DNA of 64,000 nt. Origin: Pararhizobium sp. A13 (GTDB taxonomy: Bacteria; Pseudomonadota; Alphaproteobacteria; Rhizobiales; Rhizobiaceae). Location: NCBI RefSeq assembly GCF_040126305.1, contig NZ_CP149510.1, forward strand, positions 845,001-909,000, written 5' to 3'. This document shows, one piece after another, positions 55,186-64,000 of the stretch (positions are counted from its first letter, which is position 1; each line of letters begins with the position of its first letter). Both the position numbers and the translations under genes were made by a program. Under the pieces are notes generated by a model that was not told the DNA's origin, ran no database searches, and saw nothing but the letters and a program-made list of their open reading frames with translations.

Positions 55186-55554
55186 ATGTTCGCAGTCATC
55201 AAGACCGGCGGTAAGCAGTACCGCGTGGCCGCCAACGATGTCGTCACGATCGAAAAGCTCGACGGCGTAGCAGGCGACAAGATTGAATTCACCGAGATCC
55301 TGATGGTCGGCGTCGGCGCAGACGCAACCATCGGCGCTCCGTTTGTCGAAGGTGCCGTTGTCAGCGCCGAAGTTGTGGAACAGGGCCGCGCCAAGAAGGT
55401 CATCGCCTTCAAGAAGCGCCGCCGCCAGAACTCGAAGCGTTCGCGCGGTCATCGCCAGCATCAGACGACTGTCCGCATCCTGGACATCGCTGCCGCCGGC
55501 AAGGCGAAGAAGGCTTCGAAGAAGTCCGAAGCCGCCGCCGAAGCTGCAAACTGA
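55186..55554 (+). CDS. rplU: 50S ribosomal protein L21
   Basis: A 122-residue protein with the L21 pattern [40 protein letters not shown] and the RNA-binding [20 protein letters not shown]. The Ala/Lys-rich tail ([17 protein letters not shown]) is common in alphaproteobacteria. AAAGGATAAAA precedes the ATG. It is followed by rpmA 33 bp on. L21 is a component of the large ribosomal subunit that contacts 23S rRNA. Confidence 0.97.
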   Translation: MFAVIKTGGKQYRVAANDVVTIEKLDGVAGDKIEFTEILMVGVGADATIGAPFVEGAVVSAEVVEQGRAKKVIAFKKRRRQNSKRSRGHRQHQTTVRILDIAAAGKAKKASKKSEAAAEAAN

Positions 55555-55587
55555 GACAACGGATCTAAGGTTTAAAGGAGAACACCA

Positions 55588-55857
55588 ATGGCACACAAAA
55601 AAGCTGGCGGTTCATCGCGTAACGGTCGTGATTCCGAGTCCAAGCGCCTTGGCGTGAAGAAGTTCGGCGGCGAAGTCGTCATTCCGGGCAACATCATCGT
55701 GCGTCAGCGCGGTACGCAGTGGCATCCGGGCGCCAATGTCGGCCTCGGCAAGGATCACACGATTTTTGCGCTTACGGCGGGCAACGTGGACTTCCGTACG
55801 AAGGCCAATGGCCGCGTGTACGTGTCTGTAATGCCGAAAGCCGAAGCAGCGGAATAA
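55588..55857 (+). CDS. rpmA: 50S ribosomal protein L27
   Basis: An 89-residue protein beginning [20 protein letters not shown], then [20 protein letters not shown], then [20 protein letters not shown], the full L27 pattern. The N-terminal tail reaches the peptidyl transferase centre. AAAGGAGAAC precedes the ATG. The gene pair ends at a terminator about 70 bp downstream. Confidence 0.97.
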   Translation: MAHKKAGGSSRNGRDSESKRLGVKKFGGEVVIPGNIIVRQRGTQWHPGANVGLGKDHTIFALTAGNVDFRTKANGRVYVSVMPKAEAAE

Positions 55858-55926
55858 GCCGGTAGCGCTCTAAAACAGCCGGCGTCTCATCGACCCGGCT
55901 GACCGCACCTGGTTCAGGCCAAGATC

Positions 55927-55965
55927 AAAAGGGGAGATGGGGCAAGACCCAACTCCCCTTTTTCA
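55927..55965 (+). terminator. Rho-independent terminator after rpmA
   Basis: AAAAGGGGAG(ATGGG) pairs with (CCAA)CTCCCCTTTT around a GCAAGA-type loop, and a T run follows. It separates the ribosomal protein operon from the acetyltransferase genes. Confidence 0.83.
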
Positions 55966-55983
55966 CGTCTTGGAGGACTGATC

Positions 55984-56616
55984 ATGCAGAGCGAATTGAT
56001 GAGGGAGAGCCAATCGCGGTCTCCCGAAGAGAGGCCAAGGCCTCAGCGGTCAAGGACCGATTGCCCGATATTGTTATCGCCCCGGCTCGTTTTGCGCGCG
56101 CCCCATGAAGACGATATCGACGCCCTTGCCCATCTTGCCAACAACGCCAATATCGCCACCATGGTTTCGCGCATGCCGCACCCGTACACGGTGGCCGATG
56201 CCGCGGATTTCGTACGCCGTACGAAGACGGGCGCGATTGGCAAGTGCGTCTATGCGATTACCAAAGCGGATAATGGCGCATTCCTGGGCTGCTGCGGTAT
56301 CGAGCCGCATCCCGACGGTAGGACGGCGGAGCTCGGCTATTGGCTGGGCGAGCCGCACTGGAACAAGGGCTATGCCACGGAAGCCGCCCAAGCGCTGACC
56401 GACATGGCCTTCCGCACCCGCGACATCGACCAGATCGATGCGCGCTGCCGGGTCATGAACGTCGCCTCGCGGCGGGTCATCCAGAAATGCGGCTTCCAGT
56501 TCCAGGGATCAGGCATGGTCGACAGCCTGGCGCTCGGCGGCATGATGTCGGTCGAATGGTACCGGCTCGACCGCAAGACCTGGATGTCGCTGAGAAGCTG
56601 GGGAGGTCTGCGATGA
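55984..56616 (+). CDS. GNAT-family N-acetyltransferase, RimJ-like
   Basis: A 210-residue acetyltransferase of the Acetyltransf_3 type. The fold starts at LLSPRLVLRAPHEDDIDALA (about residue 30). The acetyl-CoA-binding region covers GYWLGEPHWNKGYATEAAQA, and the C-terminal VASRRVIQKCGFQFQG is typical. An acidic residue pattern in ELGYWLGEPHWNKGYA fits RimJ/RimI-like enzymes that acetylate N-terminal amines or other small substrates. It overlaps a second GNAT gene by 4 bp (ATGA). Confidence 0.88.
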   Translation: MQSELMRESQSRSPEERPRPQRSRTDCPILLSPRLVLRAPHEDDIDALAHLANNANIATMVSRMPHPYTVADAADFVRRTKTGAIGKCVYAITKADNGAFLGCCGIEPHPDGRTAELGYWLGEPHWNKGYATEAAQALTDMAFRTRDIDQIDARCRVMNVASRRVIQKCGFQFQGSGMVDSLALGGMMSVEWYRLDRKTWMSLRSWGGLR

Positions 56617-57194
56617 CCGCTCACCTTCGAGAGCGGCCTAAGATTGCGGCCCGCCCCGATCCCGGCCCCTGCCCGGTCATCGAAGGCACGCGATTGGTCC
56701 TGCGTCCGCACCGGCTTTCCGATGCGGACGCAGTGGCTCAGTCGCTTGGTGACTACCAGGTCTCGCGCATGCTCGCGCGGGTCTCGGCACCCTACCATCG
56801 GCAGGACGCCCTCGACTGGCTGATTCAGCAGAGTTCGGGGCTCAATGCCGGCTGGACACTGGCGATCACCACCGGTGACGATGTCCATATCGGCTGCGTC
56901 GGCATCGAGCTGCGGCACGGCCAGTGGCATCTCGGCTACTGGCTGAACCGCTTCTACTGGGGTCGTGGCTACGCCAGCGAGGCGGCCTATGCGGCGATGG
57001 AGCGGTTTTTCCGGCGTATGCCGGACACCGTCCTGCACTCCGGCGTTTTCGCCGACAATGCGGGCTCGCTGAAGCTGCAGAAGAAGCTCGGCTTCGAGAT
57101 CACCGGCTGCGCCCAGATCTATGCGCTGGCGCGCAACAGCCTGGTGAGCCATATCGAAACCCGCATCACGGCGGGCGACCTGCGCAAGCCGTGA
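56613..57194 (+). CDS. GNAT-family N-acetyltransferase, second copy
   Basis: A 193-residue protein of the same type as its neighbour: VIEGTRLVLRPHRLSDADAV at the start, GYWLNRFYWGRGYASEAAYA in the acetyl-CoA loop and NAGSLKLQKKLGFEITGCAQ near the end. The frame is open further upstream, but translation should start at the ATG that overlaps the preceding stop. The tandem pair lies between rpmA and obgE in many Rhizobiaceae. A terminator follows. Confidence 0.88.
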   Translation: MTAHLRERPKIAARPDPGPCPVIEGTRLVLRPHRLSDADAVAQSLGDYQVSRMLARVSAPYHRQDALDWLIQQSSGLNAGWTLAITTGDDVHIGCVGIELRHGQWHLGYWLNRFYWGRGYASEAAYAAMERFFRRMPDTVLHSGVFADNAGSLKLQKKLGFEITGCAQIYALARNSLVSHIETRITAGDLRKP

Positions 57195-57204
57195 CACGAG
57201 ATGA

Positions 57205-57234
57205 AGCCCGCGGCAGCGATGCCGCGGGCTTTTG
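57205..57234. terminator. Rho-independent terminator between convergent genes
   Basis: AGCCCGCGGCA / TGCCGCGGGCT form an 11-bp stem around GCGA and are followed by TTTTGCT on the plus strand. It can serve the GNAT genes and, in reverse, the convergent nuclease-like gene. Confidence 0.85.
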
Positions 57235-57237
57235 CTG

Positions 57238-59192
<1,955 letters not shown>

Positions 59193-59193
59193 C

Positions 59194-60363
59194 ATGGCCA
59201 CGACCCGCAAACCGCTGGAAAAATACCGCCGGATTGTGATCAAGATCGGTTCGGCCCTGCTCGTCGATCGCAAGACCGGCCTGAAGAAACAATGGCTGAA
59301 CGCCATGTGTGCCGACATCGCCGCGCTGAGAGCCAAGGGCGTCGACGTTCTCGTCGTCTCCTCCGGTGCCATTGCGCTCGGCCGTTCGGTACTCGATCTC
59401 GCCCCTGGTGTGCTGAAGCTCGAGGAAAGCCAGGCGGCCGCGGCGGTCGGCCAGATCGCGCTCGCCCGCGCCTGGTCGGAAAGCCTGTCGACCGACGAGA
59501 TCGTCGCCGGCCAGATCCTCTTGACGCTGGGCGACACCGAAGAGCGCCGCCGCTATCTCAACGCCCGCGCGACGATCAGCCAGCTTCTCAAGATGGGAGC
59601 CGTGCCGATCATCAACGAGAACGACACGGTCGCCACCACCGAAATCCGCTATGGCGACAACGATCGGCTGGCCGCCCGCGTCGCCACCATGACCGGTGCT
59701 GATCTGCTCGTCCTTCTCTCCGACATCGACGGGCTCTATACGGCTCCGCCGCATCTCGATCCCAATGCCCGTTTCCTCGAAACCATCGCGGAAATCACCC
59801 CGGAGATCGAGGCGATGGCGGGCGGTGCGGCATCCGAGCTGTCGCGCGGCGGCATGCGCACCAAGATCGATGCCGGCAAGATCGCGACCGGTGCCGGTTG
59901 CGCCATGATCATCGCCTCCGGCAAGGCCGATCATCCGCTGTCGGCGATCGGCGCCGGTGCCCGTTCCTCCTGGTTCGCGCCCTCCGGATCTCCGGTCACG
60001 GCGCGAAAGACCTGGATTGCCGGGCAGTTGCTGCCGGCTGGTACCCTTGCCATCGACGCCGGCGCCGAAGCGGCGCTTCGCTCGGGCAAAAGCCTGCTTC
60101 CCGCCGGCGTCCGCCAGGTGACCGGCTCCTTCAGCCGCGGCGATACGATCGCCATCATCGGCGCCGAAGGCCGCGAGATTGCCCGCGGGCTGGCCGGCTA
60201 CGACGCCGACGAAGCGCGGCAGATCGCCGGCAAGAAATCGGCGGAAATCGCCGTTATTCTGGGATACGCAGGCCGCGCCGCGATGGTGCATCGCGACGAC
60301 ATGGTGATGACGGCACCGGCAAAGCGGGGAACGGATGCGGTGAGGAGCGACGCGCATGCTTGA
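59194..60363 (+). CDS. proB: Glutamate 5-kinase
   Basis: A 389-residue enzyme that phosphorylates L-glutamate in the first step of proline synthesis. The amino acid kinase domain has [36 protein letters not shown], and the [20 protein letters not shown] motif that binds glutamate and the feedback inhibitor proline. The C-terminal PUA domain (about 290-375) is present. The stop overlaps proA by 8 bp. The gene order obgE-proB-proA is standard for this group. Confidence 0.97.
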   Translation: MATTRKPLEKYRRIVIKIGSALLVDRKTGLKKQWLNAMCADIAALRAKGVDVLVVSSGAIALGRSVLDLAPGVLKLEESQAAAAVGQIALARAWSESLSTDEIVAGQILLTLGDTEERRRYLNARATISQLLKMGAVPIINENDTVATTEIRYGDNDRLAARVATMTGADLLVLLSDIDGLYTAPPHLDPNARFLETIAEITPEIEAMAGGAASELSRGGMRTKIDAGKIATGAGCAMIIASGKADHPLSAIGAGARSSWFAPSGSPVTARKTWIAGQLLPAGTLAIDAGAEAALRSGKSLLPAGVRQVTGSFSRGDTIAIIGAEGREIARGLAGYDADEARQIAGKKSAEIAVILGYAGRAAMVHRDDMVMTAPAKRGTDAVRSDAHA

Positions 60364-61636
60364 CGACGTGAGGAAAAAGGAAATCCAGGAACTCATGGCC
60401 GTGATCGGCAGGCAGGCCCGCGCCGCCAGCCGCCCGCTCGCCACCGCTTCCGCCGAACGCAAGCACGCGGCCCTCGTCAGCATGGCAAGCAATATTGTTG
60501 CCCGCAAGGACGACATCCTTGCCGCCAATGCGCTCGACCTGGAACATGCCCGCGAAACCGGTGTTGCCGCCTCGTTCCTCGACCGCCTGACGCTGTCCGA
60601 AAGCCGCGTGCTCGATATGGCCAACGCCATCCGCGCCATTGCCGAGCTTCCGGACCCTGTCGGCGATATCATCGCCGAATGGGATCGACCGAACGGCCTG
60701 CATATCGAGCGGGTCCGCACGCCGCTCGGCGTCATCGGCGTCATCTATGAAAGCCGCCCCAATGTGACGGCGGATGCCGGCGCGCTTTGCCTCAAGGCGG
60801 GCAATGCCGTGATCCTGCGCGGTGGGTCCGACAGCCTGCATTCATCGCAGGCTATCCATGCCTGCCTGGTACAGGGGCTGAAGGATGCCAACCTTCCAGA
60901 GCATGCGATCCAGATGGTCCCGGTCGCCGACCGCTCCGCCGTTGGCGCCATGCTGACGGGTCTTGGCGGCACGATCGACGTCATCGTTCCGCGCGGCGGC
61001 AAGAGCCTTGTGGCTCGCGTCCAGAACGAAGCGCGCGTTCCCGTCTTCGCCCATCTCGAAGGCCTGTGCCATGTCTATGTCGATGCTTCGGCCGATCTGG
61101 AAATGGCGATGAAGATCGTCGTCAACGCCAAGATGCGCCGCACCGGCATTTGCGGCTCGGCCGAGACGCTGCTGATCGACCGAAAGGCGAAAGATAAATT
61201 CGTCGCACCCCTCATTGCCGTGCTTCGTGATGCCGGTTGCGAAGTGCGCGCCAGCGACGACATTCGCGCTATCGTGCCGGGGCTGATTGCGGCGACGGAA
61301 GAGGATTGGGCGACGGAATATCTCGACTCGATCATCTCGGTGACGCTCGTCGATGGCATCGATGGCGCCATCGACCACATCGCCACCTGGTCGTCGTCCC
61401 ATACGGAAGCGGTGATTGCCGAGGATCCGGCCGTCGTCGAACGCTTCTTCGCTGAAGTCGATTCCGCCATCCTGCTGCACAATGCCTCGACCCAATTTGC
61501 CGATGGTGGCGAGTTCGGCATGGGCGGCGAGATCGGCATCGCCACCGGCAAGATGCATGCGCGCGGCCCCGTCGGCGTCGAACAGCTGACCTCGTTCAAA
61601 TACAGGGTGCGCGGCACCGGTCAGGTGCGGACTTAA
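60356..61636 (+). CDS. proA: Gamma-glutamyl phosphate reductase
   Basis: A 426-residue NADPH-dependent reductase that makes glutamate 5-semialdehyde. Typical segments are [60 protein letters not shown], the catalytic Cys in [16 protein letters not shown] and [20 protein letters not shown]. The ATG lies inside the proB end, so the two are coupled. nadD follows without a gap. Confidence 0.97.
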   Translation: MLDDVRKKEIQELMAVIGRQARAASRPLATASAERKHAALVSMASNIVARKDDILAANALDLEHARETGVAASFLDRLTLSESRVLDMANAIRAIAELPDPVGDIIAEWDRPNGLHIERVRTPLGVIGVIYESRPNVTADAGALCLKAGNAVILRGGSDSLHSSQAIHACLVQGLKDANLPEHAIQMVPVADRSAVGAMLTGLGGTIDVIVPRGGKSLVARVQNEARVPVFAHLEGLCHVYVDASADLEMAMKIVVNAKMRRTGICGSAETLLIDRKAKDKFVAPLIAVLRDAGCEVRASDDIRAIVPGLIAATEEDWATEYLDSIISVTLVDGIDGAIDHIATWSSSHTEAVIAEDPAVVERFFAEVDSAILLHNASTQFADGGEFGMGGEIGIATGKMHARGPVGVEQLTSFKYRVRGTGQVRT

Positions 61637-61681
61637 GTGCATCAAGGGCATCCGGACGGCGTCGATCGATTCTATCTGAAA

Positions 61682-62263
61682 ATGCCGCATGTGGAGCGCG
61701 GCATGACGGTCGGCCTGTTCGGCGGCTCCTTCAATCCGCCGCATGACGGCCATGTACTGGTCGCCGATATCGCGCTCCGCCGCCTTGGCCTCGATCAGCT
61801 CTGGTGGATGGTGACGCCCGGCAATCCCTTGAAGAACCGCAACCATCTCGCACCGCTTGCAGAGCGCATAAGGCTCAGCGAAGCGATCGCCTTCGATCCG
61901 CACATCAAGGTGACCGCGTTCGAGCAGTCGCTTGGGCAAACCTACACGGCACGGACGCTGGAGAAGATCCGCGAACGAAACCGCGACATCCGTTTCGTCT
62001 GGATCATGGGCGCCGACAACCTGAAAAACTTCCATCTCTGGCAGGACTGGCAGAAAATCGCGCGCACTTATCCCATCGCCGTCATCGACCGCCCAGGTGC
62101 TACGCTCTCCTATCTTTCCTCGAAGATGGCGAGGACTTTCGACTATGCACGTGTCGACGAAGCCCATGCCGCAAGCCTCGCCTGGCGCAAGGCTCCGGCC
62201 TGGACCTTCATTCACGGACCGCGCTCGCCGCTCAGTTCGACAGCGCTTCGGGCGAAATCATGA
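61682..62263 (+). CDS. nadD: Nicotinate-nucleotide adenylyltransferase
   Basis: A 193-residue nucleotidyltransferase that adenylates nicotinate mononucleotide in NAD synthesis. The HxGH-type motif is in GLFGGSFNPPHDGHVLVADI. The substrate region WWMVTPGNPLKNRN and the adenylate-binding FVWIMGADNLKNFHLWQDW match NadD. The C-terminal LSSTALRAKS has the conserved S-T-x-x-R. The frame is open to a GTG at 61637, but the ATG at 61682 (MPHVERGM) corresponds to rhizobial homologues. Confidence 0.95.
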   Translation: MPHVERGMTVGLFGGSFNPPHDGHVLVADIALRRLGLDQLWWMVTPGNPLKNRNHLAPLAERIRLSEAIAFDPHIKVTAFEQSLGQTYTARTLEKIRERNRDIRFVWIMGADNLKNFHLWQDWQKIARTYPIAVIDRPGATLSYLSSKMARTFDYARVDEAHAASLAWRKAPAWTFIHGPRSPLSSTALRAKS

Positions 62264-62355
62264 ACAATGATTAACCGTCATTTACTTCTCATGTCTTGAA
62301 ACGTTAAGGCATTGGTGCCTACATTTAGCGTGGCGGTTCGACCGACAATCGAATC

Positions 62356-62805
62356 GTGGTGCCTGTTCTGTTCAACTGGAAAGGAAAGACCCTGACAACA
62401 GTACACGCGAAGGGAAATGTCAGCCGCATTTTCCCGCAAAGCCCGGATCGCAGCGACGAAGCCGCTGCCCGTGCTCTTCACCTGGTCCTCAACAGTCTCG
62501 AGGACTCGAAAGCAGAAGATATTGTCACCATCAACATTGCCGGAAAATCGGCGCTGGGAGACTACATGGTCGTGGTCTCCGGGCGATCGAGCAGGCATGT
62601 CATGGCGATCGCCGATCACCTGATGACCGACCTGAAGGACGAAGGCTATGGCAATGCCCGCGTCGAAGGCCTGGAAACCGGTGACTGGGTGCTGATCGAC
62701 AGCGGTGACATCATCATCCACGTGTTCCGTCCGGAAATCCGCGAGTTCTACAACATCGAAAAGATGTGGGCCGCGCCGGATATGGAAGACGGCACTTTGC
62801 ACTAG
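62356..62805 (+). CDS. rsfS: Ribosome silencing factor RsfS
   Basis: A 149-residue protein whose last 110 residues form the RsfS/Iojap domain: LNSLEDSKAEDIVTINIAGK, ALGDYMVVVSGRSSRHVMAI, and GDWVLIDSGDIIIHVFRPEI. It binds L14 and blocks subunit joining when nutrients are short. The GTG at 62356 gives the longest version. Internal starts near 62390-62400 after AAGGAAAGACC are also possible, so the N terminus is uncertain. It lies upstream of rlmH as in many bacteria. Confidence 0.93.
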   Translation: MVPVLFNWKGKTLTTVHAKGNVSRIFPQSPDRSDEAAARALHLVLNSLEDSKAEDIVTINIAGKSALGDYMVVVSGRSSRHVMAIADHLMTDLKDEGYGNARVEGLETGDWVLIDSGDIIIHVFRPEIREFYNIEKMWAAPDMEDGTLH

Positions 62806-63009
62806 GCGCCGAGCCTCCCCGGAGGCGGCCGACGATAGTGGAAATTGTGGATCCTGTGGCGGTCGCGCAGGTGAAATCATCTGATTGCGACCAGTAGCAG
62901 AACGAAATTGCGGCACCGGCATTTCGCCGGAACAGATCGACTACGTGTTCAGGCGGCCATCGCGGAAAGCCTGTAGGACTGTCGGCGCGCCGAAAATCGA
63001 GGAAACGAC

Positions 63010-63492
63010 ATGCGGGTTGGTCTTTTTGCCGTCGGGCGTCTCAAGGCCGGCCCGGAGAAGGATCTTGCGGCCCGCTACCTCGATCGTTTCTCCAAGGCGG
63101 GACCGGCGATCGGCCTCGAATTGTCCCGCGTCACCGAAGTGCCTGAAAGCCGCGCCTCGAGCGCCGATACGCGCAAGCGCGAAGAAGCGGCCCTGCTTGA
63201 AAAATCCCTCCCCGAAGGCAGCCTTCTCATCCTGCTCGACGAGCGCGGCAAGGCGCTGGATTCGGAAGCGTTCGCCTCCCTCATCGGCTCGTTCCGCGAC
63301 AGCGGCAAACGCGACCTGATGCTGGCGATCGGCGGCGCCGACGGCCTTGACCCCTCGCTGCACAGCAAGGCGGATGCAGTCATCTGCCTCGGCAAGATGA
63401 CCTGGCCGCACCAGCTGGTGCGCATCCTGATCGCCGAACAGCTCTACCGCGCCGTCACAATTCTCTCCGGCCACCCCTATCACAGGGTCTAG
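63010..63492 (+). CDS. rlmH: 23S rRNA (pseudouridine-1915-N3)-methyltransferase RlmH
   Basis: A 160-residue SPOUT methyltransferase that methylates m3-pseudouridine 1915 in the 23S rRNA. The pattern MRVGLFAVGRLKAGPEKDLA, LLILLDERGKALDSEAFASL, the SAM-binding LAIGGADGLDPSLHSKADAV and LVRILIAEQLYRAVTILSGH is complete. GAGGAAACG precedes the ATG. Confidence 0.96.
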   Translation: MRVGLFAVGRLKAGPEKDLAARYLDRFSKAGPAIGLELSRVTEVPESRASSADTRKREEAALLEKSLPEGSLLILLDERGKALDSEAFASLIGSFRDSGKRDLMLAIGGADGLDPSLHSKADAVICLGKMTWPHQLVRILIAEQLYRAVTILSGHPYHRV

Positions 63493-63603
63493 GCCCACCG
63501 CCCCGCCACGCGGATGCCGCAATTGCCGGGGATGGCTGTTGGCGGCGATGGCCAAATCAGCGTAGGGTTTTGCCCGGACGCACGGCTGACAGCGAATGGC
63601 GGA

Positions 63604-64000
63604 ATGACGACAGGGTTGAAGAGGCGGGGAAACAAAGGGCAGCCGGCACATGCCGGTTGGCGCGGCCTGCGCGCGAGCCTGTTGACCGCCGGGCTCCTGC
63701 TTGCCGCCGACGCACCCGCCCAGACCGCCGAGACGACGGATCGCGTCTCCCGGGCCGCCGCCGGACAGGCGCCCGCACAGGTCGATCCTGTCGCCGATCT
63801 CGCACTCAGGCGTGACAGCACCCGCAGCGAACTGGAAGCCCTGTCGAAGACCATCACGCTTTCAAACGACCGTGCAGCCGAACTGCAGGCGGGTATCGAG
63901 GAGCTTGAAAAGACCAGCGAGTCACTGAGAGCGGCGATCGTCGATTCGGCGAACAAGCGCAGGGCGCTGGAACAGCAGATCGTCGACGGCGAAGAGAAGC
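63604..64000 (+). CDS. EnvC-like murein hydrolase activator (M23 family), truncated by window end
   Basis: The frame from the ATG at 63604 stays open to the window edge (132 codons). It starts with a basic stretch and a signal-like segment (LRASLLTAGLLLAADAPAQ, about residues 23-41). A predicted coiled coil follows (LALRRDSTRSELEALSKTIT, then LSNDRAAELQAGIEELEKTS, then SLRAAIVDSANKRRALEQQI). Coiled coil followed by a LytM/M23 domain is the EnvC layout, and rlmH followed by such a gene is common in Rhizobiales. The catalytic-like domain lies outside the window. The start could be slightly different. Confidence 0.75.
   Translation, partial: MTTGLKRRGNKGQPAHAGWRGLRASLLTAGLLLAADAPAQTAETTDRVSRAAAGQAPAQVDPVADLALRRDSTRSELEALSKTITLSNDRAAELQAGIEELEKTSESLRAAIVDSANKRRALEQQIVDGEEK

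Overview
The window looks like a chromosomal segment of an alphaproteobacterium of the Rhizobiaceae (Rhizobium, Ensifer or Agrobacterium type). The support is a GC-rich base composition, the order rplU-rpmA-(GNAT)2-obgE-proB-proA-nadD-rsfS-rlmH at the right end, an alpha-galactoside locus ordered as agpT/agaL1-agpABCD-agaL2 in Sinorhizobium meliloti, and one RIME-type palindromic repeat. The species cannot be fixed from the sequence alone.

Left part, 0.4-20.6 kb: an Opp-type ABC peptide importer (binding protein, two permeases, fused double ATPase); a DMT exporter; a YdeP-type molybdopterin oxidoreductase translationally coupled to a small unknown protein; a DUF475/TerC membrane protein; a degenerate IS200-type element whose transposase carries an in-frame amber codon; a tripartite tricarboxylate transporter (tctCBA) beside a two-component system (tctDE-like) and a divergent periplasmic binding protein; acuI; and a membrane-anchored cysteine phosphatase.

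Middle, 20.7-31.5 kb: genes that read best as basic amino acid catabolism. They are a Lys/Arg/Orn-type binding protein, an unusual MerR-XRE-cupin regulator, gabT-gabD (possibly acting as davT-davD), a CaiB-family CoA-transferase with glutaryl-CoA dehydrogenase and a LysR regulator (gcdG-gcdH-gcdR-like), and a D-arginine dehydrogenase-like flavoenzyme. Two orphan antitoxin genes (DinJ and VapB types) sit among them. From 32.0 to 42.2 kb lies the alpha-galactoside uptake and hydrolysis locus, with an AraC activator, two GH4 enzymes and an Opp-type transporter. A hydratase-like gene, a VOC protein and a complete osmF-yehY-yehX-yehW osmoprotectant transporter follow.

Accessory hot spot, 48.7-55.0 kb: two full copies of tRNA-Ser(CGA), embedded in apparently perfect 161-bp direct repeats, bracket a 3.6-kb segment with a tyrosine integrase, an Mrr-like nuclease and an HTH/PIN toxin-antitoxin-like pair. 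To its left lies a hipBA module with three evenly spaced operator-like palindromes. That module is bounded on its far side by a 19-bp copy of the 3' end of the same tRNA. The arrangement reads as two small islands stacked in tandem at one tRNA gene, and it is the most interesting part of the window.

Right end, 55.2-64.0 kb: conserved housekeeping genes for ribosome assembly, proline synthesis, NAD synthesis and 23S rRNA methylation, ending in a truncated EnvC-like murein hydrolase activator.
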